64,000 bases of DNA. Origin: Collinsella sp. AK_207A (GTDB lineage: Bacteria; Actinomycetota; Coriobacteriia; Coriobacteriales; Coriobacteriaceae). Shown here one piece after another: positions 1 through 8,754 of the stretch. The number at the start of each line of letters is the position of its first letter. Position 1 is the first letter of the stretch. The stretch covers positions 1 through 64,000 of the forward strand of contig NZ_CABWID010000020.1 in the NCBI RefSeq assembly GCF_902501965.1, read 5' to 3'. The notes beneath the pieces are model-generated. The model was not told the DNA's origin. It did no database searches and saw only the letters and a program-made list of their open reading frames with translations. The translations under genes were made by a program, and so were the position numbers.

Positions 1-256
1 TTTTTGGCGGTTTTGGTTGGTTTTTGTAGAGCCGACAGGGATTCAAGGGTCCGTTTGGAGCCCGTTTGATTGTCTGCGGGTGCCTCAGGCACTAGAGGGG
101 GGGCGATCCGCTCGTCCGTTTCCTGGGCTTTTGCTGCCATGTGAACGCCATGGGGCACAGCGCCCCGGGCCCGGCTCTACAGAAACCCGCCCGAACCACC
201 GATTTCTGGCATTTTTTTCGAAAAACCGGAAACTGGCACCCAAATCACATCGCTCG
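1..256. repeat. 256-bp direct repeat, left copy (cut by window start)
   Basis: Bases 1-256 read the same as 5052-5307 in the same orientation; I saw no difference over this span, and the copies part after the shared CATCGCTCG. The true left end may lie outside the window. Inside is an inverted pair, GTAGAGCCG near 27 and CGGCTCTAC near 172, so a transcript could fold. No convincing gene lies inside. The two copies bracket the transporter/amidohydrolase block. Confidence 0.9.
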
Positions 257-284
257 GAAGTGAACGAGCGAACCAGACACGTTC

Positions 285-968
285 TTACACCTTAGAATCG
301 CGCGATGCAATGATGCGCGGCTTCAGTGTGCGACCCACCGCCACGCGACAGCCACTCGCCATCTCATGGGCGTGGCTTACGAGCTCTTGCTCCTCCCAGT
401 CCTCTAAACCCATGATGGACATAGATACCATCAGATCGGCCTCAAGAACCTCGGCGATGTCCTTCCCCTCGAGATAGCCGGTATCGATGCAGCGAACGAT
501 CTCGTTGAACACACCCTGCGACAGCGCGACGGCAATATGAACGCGCGATTGCGTATACTCGCCGCCGCGCGAAGAAAAGATGCGCTCAATCTGTTCGTGT
601 TGGACGCGCACCTCTTCATCGGAGGCCTGCGGATACCGAAGGATATCGACGTAGAACCGACGCATATTCGCATTACGATACAAAAGATCGACCAGTAGGT
701 ATTCCAACAGGCAGTAGCCAAGGGCAGGGTCATCGACAGGAAAGCGCCGAGCAACAGCAACCCGAAGCGCGGTAACGTACTCGCGATAGATGGCGGCCAC
801 CAGCCCCCCGCGGTCACCAAAATGGTAGCTCACCAGTCCGCGCTGAACACCGGCCTCGCGGCAGACGGCAGAGTCCGACACGCCATCGACGCCATTGTCA
901 TAGAATAGCCTGCGCGCCGCGTTCTTGATGCTCTCCTTCGTGGCATCTCCCGCCGCATAGGATCCCAC
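285..968 (-). CDS. TetR/AcrR family transcriptional regulator
   Basis: This 227-aa protein has a TetR-type N-terminal helix-turn-helix (about residues 10-57, with the SYHFGDRGGL recognition-helix region) and a long alpha-helical ligand and dimer domain. Such proteins repress nearby genes and release DNA when a small ligand binds. It lies downstream of, and on the same strand as, the half-transporter and amidohydrolase genes, so that set is its likely target. A GC-rich hairpin separates it from the gene at 1090-1542, so it may also have its own promoter. The ligand is unknown. The ATG at 968 follows an AAAGGGGG ribosome-binding sequence. Confidence 0.85.
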   Translation of the reverse strand: MGSYAAGDATKESIKNAARRLFYDNGVDGVSDSAVCREAGVQRGLVSYHFGDRGGLVAAIYREYVTALRVAVARRFPVDDPALGYCLLEYLLVDLLYRNANMRRFYVDILRYPQASDEEVRVQHEQIERIFSSRGGEYTQSRVHIAVALSQGVFNEIVRCIDTGYLEGKDIAEVLEADLMVSMSIMGLEDWEEQELVSHAHEMASGCRVAVGRTLKPRIIASRDSKV

Positions 969-997
969 GGATCCCCCTTTCGCTCTTTACACACAAA

Positions 998-1030
998 GGG
1001 ACGGGGAAGCCTTACAGAATCCCCGTCCCC
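998..1030 (-). terminator. Hairpin between half-transporter gene and TetR gene
   Basis: GGGACGGGGA and TCCCCGTCCC form a 10-bp stem around a 12-nt loop. On the minus strand it follows the stop of the 1090-1542 gene; only a weak T-rich stretch (CCCTTTGTGTG) comes after it, so it may terminate partially. Confidence 0.55.
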
Positions 1031-1089
1031 TCGGTCATGCACGCCCCCATCCTAACAGATTCCCGGGGTCGGCATGTTTTCTCTCTCGC

Positions 1090-1542
1090 TTAGAACATCA
1101 TCAGCAGCACGAGGCCACCGAAGCAAACGAAGCATCCGACGATGCGCGACACGCTCACGCGCTCCTTAAACGCCAGCACTCCGATAATCATCAGGCAGAT
1201 GGCGAGAATGACATAGAGCACCAAGCACGCAATGCTGACATCCCAGCCTGCTCGGTACTGGAGCAGAATCGCCACTTCCATCAGCACGAGCGCAAGGCCC
1301 ATGGCCGGCGCCGACCAGTTGCACTTCTTCAGAGCTCGTGGATAGTTCTTATCTTTGCTCGTCGCGAAGAACAGCACGAACGACGCGATGAAGCATGCAG
1401 AGTAGGACAGGAAAACCGAGGCGAACGAATCGATATCCGCAGGCGTCGATTTGGCCGCCACGTTATAGAGGATATTGACGATGATCATGAGAATGACGGG
1501 GTAATAGAACGCCATTCCCGACTTCTTAGCTGCAGTTGCCAT
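1090..1542 (-). CDS. Half-size DMT (EamA/EmrE-like) membrane transporter, C-half type
   Basis: A 150-aa protein with about five hydrophobic segments and no soluble domain, the size of a single EamA/EmrE repeat. Proteins of this kind work as dimers of two halves and export small cations or metabolites. It matches the second half of the fused transporter at 4061-4981: both share IDxFASV, FKK/LKKxNW and RAGWD at the same spacing. It is therefore probably the partner of the other half at 3288-3764. The start at 1542 has a strong GGGGAGGGG site; only 12 nt separate it from the amidohydrolase stop, so the two are co-transcribed. The substrate is unknown. Confidence 0.75.
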   Translation of the reverse strand: MATAAKKSGMAFYYPVILMIIVNILYNVAAKSTPADIDSFASVFLSYSACFIASFVLFFATSKDKNYPRALKKCNWSAPAMGLALVLMEVAILLQYRAGWDVSIACLVLYVILAICLMIIGVLAFKERVSVSRIVGCFVCFGGLVLLMMF

Positions 1543-1554
1543 GATGCCCCTCCC

Positions 1555-3249
1555 CTAGTCGTGCTTCTCGTAGGCGATACGGCCGTCGATGAGCGTAAGC
1601 ACGGACTCCGTACCCACGATCTCATCCGCATTGCAGGTAAACAGGTTGTGGTCGAGCACGGCGATATCCGCGCGCTTGCCTACCTCAATCGAGCCCTTCA
1701 GCTGCTCCTTGCCAAGCTGATATGCACCGCCCCAGGTGTAAGCCCACAGCGCCTCGGCGACGCTGATCTTCTGCTCGGGATTGATTCCGCCTTCGGGTTT
1801 CCCATCGTTGAAGACGCGCTCGGTGGAACGGAAGATCTGATGGAGCGTGCCTGCGAACCCGACGGGAGAATCACTGCTGAACGAGATATAGTCGCAGTTA
1901 TCGAACATGGCGCGGTTCGCCCAGGAGAGCTTGTAGACTTCCTCGCCAAAGAAGGGGCGGTAGAAGTCCGTCTCGTACGTTGGCGTGGGAGCCATCATAT
2001 CGGGCTGGAGGGCAGCTACGATGCCGAGGGTCCGGAAGCGAGCGAAGTCCTCGGCGTTCACCGTGTCGCAATGCGTGATGACGTTGCGCTCGCCTCGCGT
2101 AAGACCGTGGGCCGTGGCCTCCTCGATGCAATCGAGGGCATGGTGTACCGTCGCCGTTCCACAGGCGTGGATATGGATAGGATGTCCAGTCCCCAGGCAC
2201 TCGAGCACGCGACGCTTCATCTCGTCCGGATCCATGAGGCACGCGCCAAAGCACGTTGGATCGTCCGCATACGGTTCGGTCATCCAAGCCGTATGGGCGC
2301 CGCCCACACCATCGCCCACCACCTTGAATCCCCAGAACGTGATGTAATCCTCGCGGTTAGGATAGCGTTTGGCGAGGTCCAAGCCTTTTTCGATGTAGTC
2401 GTCTACACCATTGATGAGCACCGAGGTGTTCAAGCGGATGTTGAGCAAGCCTTCGGACTTCAGATCCTCGACCGCCTCGTACCAAGTCTGCGGTGTGTCG
2501 AACGCATCGAAAACCTCCGTGACGCCGCGCCGGTTTAGAATCTCGATAGTACGAGCGAGCTTACCCCGGCGCGCCAACGGATCGGAGATCGCACGCTTCA
2601 GCACATCGGGCTCGATACCGATGGCGGCGGATTCCTCCAGATATCCGGACGGCTCACCATTCTCGTAGCGCCAAATCCTACCGCCCTCCGGGTCCGGCGT
2701 TTCGGCGGTAATGCCCATCTCGTCAAAGAACTTCTGGTTCACCCAGGCACAGTGCGTATCGATATCCATAAGGAACGCAGGATTGTCGGGCAGGGCCTCG
2801 GAAAGGAGCTTCTTATCGGGCACCTGGGCACCGGGCCAGTTCGCCTGGTGCCAACCGAATCCTATGACCCAGTACGATTCCGGGTTTTCCTCGTGCCATG
2901 CCTTCGCGTTGGCCACGCATTCCGCCTCGGACGTCACGAATCGCAGCGTGGGACCGCTCTCGCACAGCACCGTGTTCTCAAGATGCAGATGGGCGTCGCA
3001 GATTGCAGGGATGAGAAGTTTATCAGCGCCAAAACGGCGCACATCCGTATTCGAACCGATCAGAGGCTTCAGGTCTTCCTCGGTACCGATTGCGACGATG
3101 GTATCACCGCATATTGCGATACCGCCCGGAACGGGTTCGTCGCCGCGGCCGATTCCACGGTACATGGCATCGGCGATGATAACCCGGTCGATCTTGTTAT
3201 CGATGTCACTCATGATTGCGATGTCACTCATGATTGCGATGTCACCCAT
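1555..3249 (-). CDS. YtcJ-like metal-dependent amidohydrolase
   Basis: A 564-aa protein of the amidohydrolase-3 type, close to the usual 530-560 residues. The HLHLEN sequence near residue 90 supplies the HxH metal pair. ITHCDTV and SSDSPVG near the C-terminus carry further ligands, including the last Asp. These enzymes hydrolyse C-N bonds in the cytoplasm; the substrate cannot be read from sequence. Half-transporter genes lie 38 nt upstream and 12 nt downstream, so an imported or exported amine or amide is a fair guess. The N-terminus begins MGDIAIMSDIAIMSDID, from an 18-bp tandem duplication; the first ATG (3249) has the best ribosome-binding site (GAGGGAG), but Met7 or Met13 could also serve. 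Confidence 0.85.
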   Translation of the reverse strand: MGDIAIMSDIAIMSDIDNKIDRVIIADAMYRGIGRGDEPVPGGIAICGDTIVAIGTEEDLKPLIGSNTDVRRFGADKLLIPAICDAHLHLENTVLCESGPTLRFVTSEAECVANAKAWHEENPESYWVIGFGWHQANWPGAQVPDKKLLSEALPDNPAFLMDIDTHCAWVNQKFFDEMGITAETPDPEGGRIWRYENGEPSGYLEESAAIGIEPDVLKRAISDPLARRGKLARTIEILNRRGVTEVFDAFDTPQTWYEAVEDLKSEGLLNIRLNTSVLINGVDDYIEKGLDLAKRYPNREDYITFWGFKVVGDGVGGAHTAWMTEPYADDPTCFGACLMDPDEMKRRVLECLGTGHPIHIHACGTATVHHALDCIEEATAHGLTRGERNVITHCDTVNAEDFARFRTLGIVAALQPDMMAPTPTYETDFYRPFFGEEVYKLSWANRAMFDNCDYISFSSDSPVGFAGTLHQIFRSTERVFNDGKPEGGINPEQKISVAEALWAYTWGGAYQLGKEQLKGSIEVGKRADIAVLDHNLFTCNADEIVGTESVLTLIDGRIAYEKHD

Positions 3250-3287
3250 AATTGCTCCCTCTCATAGGAGTTGACGGCATGCGAGAT

Positions 3288-3764
3288 TTAGGGCGTAAGC
3301 TCGGTAATTCCCGGTATGCCCTTGTCCTTCTGGGGACGGTTCACTATATAGAGGCCCGCGATGCACACGAGAATGCCGATGACCTTGATGGGGCCGAGTG
3401 ATTCCTGCCAGAACATGACACCGAGGACGGCCAAGCCAAGCGAAACAGAGATGTTGGCTACAAGCGTGCCGACGCTCAGATCCCATCCTGCGCGGTACAA
3501 CAGGATGATGGCCACATCGCAACCAACGATACACAGGCCGAGTGCATAGGATGCCCAGTTGGCCTTTGCAAATTCAGCGATGATATCGCCTCCACCAGTC
3601 GTTGCGAGGTAGAGGACGAACGTTGCGATCATGCCCGCCAGATAGGTGAGCGTGAGCGATGCAAACGTGTTGGCGTCTTCGGGCGTCGCTTTTGCAAAAA
3701 GGTTGTAAAGGATGTTTCCAAGCACACCAACGGCGAGCGGGACGTAGAACAGGATGGTTTCCAT
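3288..3764 (-). CDS. Half-size DMT (EamA/EmrE-like) membrane transporter, N-half type
   Basis: A 158-aa membrane protein from the ATG at 3764, chosen because AAGGAG lies just upstream; a longer reading to 3803 lacks such a site. It has the same fold as the 1090-1542 protein but matches the first half of the 4061-4981 fusion: GNILYN, NWASYALG and SVGTLVxNI occur in both. First gene of a minus-strand operon with the amidohydrolase and the other half-transporter. Together the two halves would make a heterodimeric pump. Substrate unknown. Confidence 0.75.
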   Translation of the reverse strand: METILFYVPLAVGVLGNILYNLFAKATPEDANTFASLTLTYLAGMIATFVLYLATTGGGDIIAEFAKANWASYALGLCIVGCDVAIILLYRAGWDLSVGTLVANISVSLGLAVLGVMFWQESLGPIKVIGILVCIAGLYIVNRPQKDKGIPGITELTP

Positions 3765-4060
3765 GCGTCTCCTTCCATAGCGTGGGAGCAGATGGTAGTG
3801 CACTGGTGCAAGTGTATTTCTGATTTTTGTTGTTGTAAATATTCGTTATTGCTAAATTTTGTAGTTGCATAGTGAACGGTATAAACTAGCCGCTAACATG
3901 ATGTATTAGACCGTTTGCTGATATGCCTTATAAGAGCTTACTGCTTTTCTTTCTAATAATATCAGCGTCGTTTCAACCATCTGCCAGACCAGCCATCGCC
4001 TGCTAGCACAACAACCGAGAAAGGATCCTGAAGAAGCGGAACCGTCCAAGGGAGGGATCT
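3765..4060. promoter_or_regulatory. AT-rich divergent promoter region
   Basis: The gap between the minus-strand operon and the plus-strand fused transporter is much richer in A and T than its surroundings, especially 3810-3960, as expected for back-to-back promoters. I could not fix the -35 and -10 boxes with confidence. The TetR protein at 285-968 is the obvious candidate to bind here. Confidence 0.45.
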
Positions 4061-4981
4061 ATGTCCGAATCCATGCTCTACTACGCTCCGCTCATCCTTA
4101 TCGTTGTTGGCAACGTACTGTACAACGTCGTGGGGAAGGCTGTGCCCGATGAAGCGAATCCCTTCGCAACGCTCATCATCACGTATCTGGTGAGCCTTAT
4201 CGCATCGACGGTCCTCTTCTTTGCCGTGTCCCCTCATGCATCGCTTCTGTCTGCGCTCTCCGGGCTTAACTGGGCATCGTTTGCCCTTGGCATCACTATT
4301 GTGCTCATAGACGTCTCCGTCATCATGGTATACCGCGTTGGCTGGGATATTAGCGTCGGAACACTCGTGGTCAATATCGGTGTCTCGGTGCTCTCCGTTA
4401 TCGCTGGCATCGTTTTCTGGAGTGAGTCTCTCACGTTCGTCATGATCATAGGAATCGTGTTCTGCCTTGCCGGTGTGACAGCAACGAGCATCTCTGAAGA
4501 GCGCAAGCATACCGAAGCTGGAACAGGTCGGATGGGACTCTATGGTCTTCGCAATCGGATCCGATTCTATTCCCCTATACTCATCATGCTCGTTGCGCGA
4601 TTCGTCTATATGCTCGTGCAGAAGGTAACGCCTTTGGAAATTGATCCATTTGCCTCCGTCATGGTCGCCTACGCCTCGTGTCTCTTTTGCGCTGGCGTGG
4701 CGCTTGTATTCAGTGTTCGAGGCAAGGGTATCGGAGCGTCGTTTAAGAAGGTCAACTGGACTGCTGCAGCATTTGGGGCATGCCTGGTGCTGCTCGACGT
4801 CAGCACGCTCTGGCTCTTCCGGGCAGGATGGGATCTTTCACTCGGAACGCTCCTCATGTACGTGCTGCAAGCAATCGCGCTGGTCGCTATAGGCTGCGCG
4901 TTCTATCGTGAGCACATAACGCTCGCGCGCGGCGCGGGCGTTGCCGCATGCATCATCGGTATCATCCTCGTCATGCTCTAG
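4061..4981 (+). CDS. Full-length DMT transporter, fusion of two EamA/EmrE-like halves
   Basis: A 306-aa membrane protein with two repeats: residues 1 to about 145 and about 165 to 306, joined by a hydrophilic linker (SEERKHTEAG). The first repeat resembles the 3288-3764 protein and the second the 1090-1542 protein, better than they resemble each other. It is thus a one-chain version of the two-gene pump transcribed from the other side of the shared promoter region. GGGAGG lies 6 nt before the ATG. Role: export or import of a small, probably cationic or amine compound; substrate not determined. Confidence 0.8.
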   Translation: MSESMLYYAPLILIVVGNVLYNVVGKAVPDEANPFATLIITYLVSLIASTVLFFAVSPHASLLSALSGLNWASFALGITIVLIDVSVIMVYRVGWDISVGTLVVNIGVSVLSVIAGIVFWSESLTFVMIIGIVFCLAGVTATSISEERKHTEAGTGRMGLYGLRNRIRFYSPILIMLVARFVYMLVQKVTPLEIDPFASVMVAYASCLFCAGVALVFSVRGKGIGASFKKVNWTAAAFGACLVLLDVSTLWLFRAGWDLSLGTLLMYVLQAIALVAIGCAFYREHITLARGAGVAACIIGIILVML

Positions 4982-5051
4982 CCGGTGTCAGGGAACCGGG
5001 TTCGATGACACGTTCGGGGTAGCAGAAGCGCTTTTTTCAATTTCAAGCGGT

Positions 5052-5307
5052 TTTTTGGCGGTTTTGGTTGGTTTTTGTAGAGCCGACAGGGATTCAAGGG
5101 TCCGTTTGGAGCCCGTTTGATTGTCTGCGGGTGCCTCAGGCACTAGAGGGGGGGCGATCCGCTCGTCCGTTTCCTGGGCTTTTGCTGCCATGTGAACGCC
5201 ATGGGGCACAGCGCCCCGGGCCCGGCTCTACAGAAACCCGCCCGAACCACCGATTTCTGGCATTTTTTTCGAAAAACCGGAAACTGGCACCCAAATCACA
5301 TCGCTCG
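5052..5307. repeat. 256-bp direct repeat, right copy
   Basis: Same sequence and orientation as 1-256. It starts within about 70 nt of the end of the fused transporter gene and is followed by sequence unrelated to that after the left copy. The GTAGAGCCG/CGGCTCTAC inverted pair is present here too. Confidence 0.9.
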
Positions 5308-5335
5308 TTCACGGCTGCAGCAGAAGCCGGTCCCC

Positions 5336-6721
5336 CTACACCTGGAAGGCGTCTGAGTTCTCTATCCGCAAATCGGCGTTGTAGAAGGCCGTCAGCGCAT
5401 CGATGGCGAGCTGGGCGTCGCGCGCGCCCGCCGTCTCGTAGCTCGAGTGCATGGCGAGCTGCGGGCATCCCACGTCCACAGCGTGCATGCTCACCTGCAT
5501 GTTCGAAAGGTTGCCGAGCGTGGAACCGCCCGCCATATCGCTGCGGTTCGCAAAGGACTGGTGCGGCACGCCAGCGGCATCGAGCACCGCGCAGACAGCC
5601 GCGCGGCTAAAGGCATCCGTGCAGTAGTGCTGGTTCGCCGCTTCCTTGACCGCCAGCCCGCCGTTCAGCACCGGACGGCTGCCCTCGTCGGCGAACTCCG
5701 GATGGTTGGGGTGCACGGCATGTGCGTTATCACAGCTCACGAGCATCGATGCCGCCAGGGCGCGCTGCAGGGCCTCCGGCTCGAAGCCCAGTGAGGCGTT
5801 CACGCGAGAGAGCGCGTCGGCGAGCACCGTGGACATCGCTCCCTGTTTGGTGTTGGAGCCGACCTCCTCGTTGTCGAAGCAGCAGTAGACCGAGATGTCG
5901 TGCGAATTGCCGCTCGCCAGGAACGCCCGGAGCGCGGTATAGGCGCACATAAGGTCGTCCAGCTTGGGCGCAGAAACGAACTCCGGCGCATCCGCGCGAG
6001 CACCCCAGAGCGTCGGCCGCTCCAGGCTCACGAGGAAGAGATCGTGCGCGATAACCTGCTTCGGCTGCACGCCGAGCTCAGCGGCCACCAACGCGTTGAA
6101 CGCGCCTGCCTTGAGGGCGCCGGTGGAGAAGAGCGGGCACAAATCCACTTGTCGGTTGGGCGCAAAGCCCTTGTTGACCTCGCGGTTCATATGGATGGCC
6201 AGGCTCGGTATCAGCGCCACGGGGCGATTGATGGCAAGCAGGCGGCTCTCCACGCGGCCTCCGGCGCAGTCCTCCTCGCCGCCCTCTTCGCGCACGAGTA
6301 CGCGCCCCGCGAGGCCGAGCGGGCGATCAAGCCAGGTGTAATCGATCATGCCACCGTACGCCTCGACGTTCAGACGCAGGTACTCGCCCGGACCGGCGAA
6401 CTCGGGCACCGATTTGACCTTGAAGGTCGGCGAGTCGCCGTGCGCGGCCGCGATCTGGAAATGGTACGGGAGGGCGGCGTCATCAACCCCGCAAACCGCG
6501 GCACCTACCTCCGCGCCGACGACCCACGCGATGACGGTCGAGCCGTTCCGCACCGTGTAATAGGAACCACCGGGGCAAACGTTCCAGGCCACCGTCTCGG
6601 GAAGATAGGTGAAGCCCGCCTCGTCGAGCTCGCGCCTGATCGTCGCCGTCGTATGAAACATGCTCGGACACGCGCCGGTGAAGTCGACCAAGCCGCGCGC
6701 CGCATCAAGATAATCAGCCAT
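5336..6721 (-). CDS. apeB: M18 family aspartyl/aminopeptidase
   Basis: A 461-aa cytosolic zinc aminopeptidase of the M18 (aspartyl aminopeptidase) family, of normal length. The metal ligands and catalytic residues are recognisable: AAHGDSP near 93, KLDD near 255, the FDNEEVGS pair of glutamates near 285, SCDNAHA near 335 and MHSSYE near the C-terminus. The family removes acidic or neutral N-terminal residues from peptides. AAAGGAAC precedes the ATG at 6721. A hairpin at 6771-6797 isolates it from the upstream DXS-like gene, so it is probably a single transcription unit. Confidence 0.9.
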   Translation of the reverse strand: MADYLDAARGLVDFTGACPSMFHTTATIRRELDEAGFTYLPETVAWNVCPGGSYYTVRNGSTVIAWVVGAEVGAAVCGVDDAALPYHFQIAAAHGDSPTFKVKSVPEFAGPGEYLRLNVEAYGGMIDYTWLDRPLGLAGRVLVREEGGEEDCAGGRVESRLLAINRPVALIPSLAIHMNREVNKGFAPNRQVDLCPLFSTGALKAGAFNALVAAELGVQPKQVIAHDLFLVSLERPTLWGARADAPEFVSAPKLDDLMCAYTALRAFLASGNSHDISVYCCFDNEEVGSNTKQGAMSTVLADALSRVNASLGFEPEALQRALAASMLVSCDNAHAVHPNHPEFADEGSRPVLNGGLAVKEAANQHYCTDAFSRAAVCAVLDAAGVPHQSFANRSDMAGGSTLGNLSNMQVSMHAVDVGCPQLAMHSSYETAGARDAQLAIDALTAFYNADLRIENSDAFQV

Positions 6722-6770
6722 GCAAAGTTCCTTTCTCTAGCCCCTCGCTCTCGTTGTTATAGCATCATGT

Positions 6771-6797
6771 CCCCAAACAAAACTGATCTGTTTGGGG
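6771..6797 (-). terminator. Hairpin after DXS-like gene
   Basis: CCCCAAACA and TGTTTGGGG form a 9-bp stem with a short loop between the DXS-like stop and the aminopeptidase start. There is no clear T-tract on the minus strand, so termination is likely but not certain. Confidence 0.55.
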
Positions 6798-6831
6798 GCA
6801 TGGAAGGGAACAGTCGGTCCCGCGAGCGCAG

Positions 6832-8592
6832 CTAGCGAAGCAAAGCCTCCACGTCGGAGACGATGGCCGGCACGGTGATACCGCACGCAGCGAGCAGCTC
6901 ATCTGCCGGAACGCGATTCGGGAAGCTCTTGTCGAGTCCGAAGCAACGCACGCGAACGTCCCGCGAACCCAGGTAGGCGGCTACGCGCTCGCCCCAACCG
7001 CCGGCAAGCGCCCCGTCCTCGAGCGTCACGACCACGCGATGCGAGCAGGCAAGCTCGTCCAGGCACGCCTCGTCCAGATCGGAGGCGGAGCGCGGGTTCA
7101 CGAGCGTCACGCGAATCCCTACCCGGGCTAGGGCATCCGCCACACGCTCACCCAGCTCGAAAAAGGTTCCCAGCGCGAGCAGCGCGACATCGGAACCGGA
7201 GCGAACCACCTGATAGCGAGGGCGCGCAAAGTCCTCCCCCGCCGCCGGTGCCAGATCGAGACGGGAGACCACGCCGTGCGCGGGCACGCGGATGGCAACG
7301 GGTCCGTCGGTATACCCCAGGGACCAGTCGAGCATGGCGAGGTATTCCTCCCGGCACACAGGAGCCAGATAGGTAAGAGCCGGAAGCGCCGCAAGCATGG
7401 GGATGTCGAAGAAGCCCAGGTGCGTGGCATCGTTTGCACCGAAGACGGAACCGCCGAACACGAGCAGCGTAGCCGGCGCCCCGTTCAGGCAGAGGTCGTG
7501 CCACAGCTCATCGTAGGCGCGCTGCAGAAACGTGCCGTAGATGCCGAGCACCGGATGCGCGCCGGCCATGGCGAGACCGGTGGCGAACGTCACGGCATGC
7601 TCCTCGGCAATACCCACGTCCACGAACTGTCTGCCCGCAGCGGCGCGGCGCGCGGGCGTGAACCCCATGATGTAGGGCGTCGCCGCCGAGATGGCCACCA
7701 GCTTTGGGTCCGCCGCCATGCGCTCGAGCAGGTGGGAGCCGGTGATCTCGTCGTAGCCGGGGGCGCCCGCCGCGGCGCGGGGCAGGCCCGTGGCGACGTC
7801 GAACGGCTTGGGATGGTGCCAGGCCTCGGGGTTCGCCTCGGCCGGCTCGTAGCCCCGACCCTTCACCGTGCACACATGCAGCACCACGGGATGGTCGGTC
7901 CCGCGCAGCTCGGAGAACGTCTCCACCAGCGCGGCCACATCGTGCCCGTCTGCCAAGAAGCGGTAGTCGAGCCCCATATCGCGAAAGACATTCCGCTCGG
8001 ATGTGCCCGCGGTGCGCCTGAGTTCGGCCAAGGAGGCGTAGATGCCGCCGTGGTCCTCGGCGATGGACCAGCCGTTGTCGTTCACGATCACGATGACGCC
8101 GGAGCCGAGCTCGGCCAGGTTGTCCAGCCCCTCGAACGCAAGCCCGCCCGAAAGCGAGCCGTCGCCGATGACGGCCACCACGTTGTACGTATCGCCCGCC
8201 AGATCGCGTGCCTTGGCCAAACCGCAGGCCAGACTCACCGAAGTGGACGTATGGCCCACCGAGAAGAGGTCGTGCGGGGACTCCGCCGGATTGCTGAAGC
8301 CTGAAACCTCGCCAGCGCGTGCGGGATCCAGGTAGGCGGCGGCGCGACCGGTCAGCATCTTGTGCGCGTAGCTCTGATGCGAGACGTCGAAGACGATCTT
8401 GTCGACCGGCGAGTTGAAGACGCGATGCAGGGCGACGGTGAGCTCGACCACAGCGAGGTTGGACCCCACGTGTCCGCCCGCCGCAGCAGAGGAGTCGACG
8501 ATGGCGCGGCGAATCTCCGCGCAGAGCGACGGCAGCAACGAGGCGTCGAGTGCCTGCACGTCTGCAGGAGACGAAATTCGTTCCAGGTACAA
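6832..8592 (-). CDS. 1-deoxy-D-xylulose-5-phosphate synthase-like protein
   Basis: A 586-aa thiamine-diphosphate enzyme with the DXS domain order. The SSAAAGGHVGSNLAVVEL start, the GDGSLSGG...N cofactor motif (near 142), the IAEEHAVTF catalytic Glu region and FLQRAYDE are all present. DXS joins pyruvate and glyceraldehyde 3-phosphate at the head of the MEP isoprenoid pathway. Two points are odd: it is shorter than the usual 620-640 residues, and the DRAGxVGADG stretch that binds the phosphate acceptor reads FGGSVFGAND here, without the Arg or the Asp. It may be a paralogue with another acceptor. Translation starts at TTG (8592), with GGAGG at the right distance. Confidence 0.75.
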   Translation of the reverse strand: MYLERISSPADVQALDASLLPSLCAEIRRAIVDSSAAAGGHVGSNLAVVELTVALHRVFNSPVDKIVFDVSHQSYAHKMLTGRAAAYLDPARAGEVSGFSNPAESPHDLFSVGHTSTSVSLACGLAKARDLAGDTYNVVAVIGDGSLSGGLAFEGLDNLAELGSGVIVIVNDNGWSIAEDHGGIYASLAELRRTAGTSERNVFRDMGLDYRFLADGHDVAALVETFSELRGTDHPVVLHVCTVKGRGYEPAEANPEAWHHPKPFDVATGLPRAAAGAPGYDEITGSHLLERMAADPKLVAISAATPYIMGFTPARRAAAGRQFVDVGIAEEHAVTFATGLAMAGAHPVLGIYGTFLQRAYDELWHDLCLNGAPATLLVFGGSVFGANDATHLGFFDIPMLAALPALTYLAPVCREEYLAMLDWSLGYTDGPVAIRVPAHGVVSRLDLAPAAGEDFARPRYQVVRSGSDVALLALGTFFELGERVADALARVGIRVTLVNPRSASDLDEACLDELACSHRVVVTLEDGALAGGWGERVAAYLGSRDVRVRCFGLDKSFPNRVPADELLAACGITVPAIVSDVEALLR

Positions 8593-8689
8593 AGCGACAC
8601 CCTCCGCGCATCCTCAATTGACAGATAATCTTAGTTTGGCGCAAAAGCCGTTCGGCTGCACGCGCGAGCGGTAGATAGCACCGTTTCTC

Positions 8690-8750
8690 CGGCAGGGCGC
8701 GCGCCGCCCGGGCGGTAGCAGCGAGCCACCCGCCCGCGATGACCCTGCCG
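8690..8750 (-). terminator. Weak long-range hairpin after AEC transporter gene
   Basis: CGGCAGGG and CCCTGCCG pair across a 45-nt loop that itself contains GC-rich inverted repeats. It lies just past the stop of the AEC gene on the minus strand; there is no T-tract, so the call is tentative. Confidence 0.3.
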
Positions 8751-8754
8751 CAGC

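Noticed and set aside
5068-5610. Open frame covering the right copy of the 256-bp repeat, also seen at 17-295
   Set aside because: The two frames diverge straight after the repeat into unrelated sequence, and no ribosome-binding site is present; the repeat itself is non-coding.
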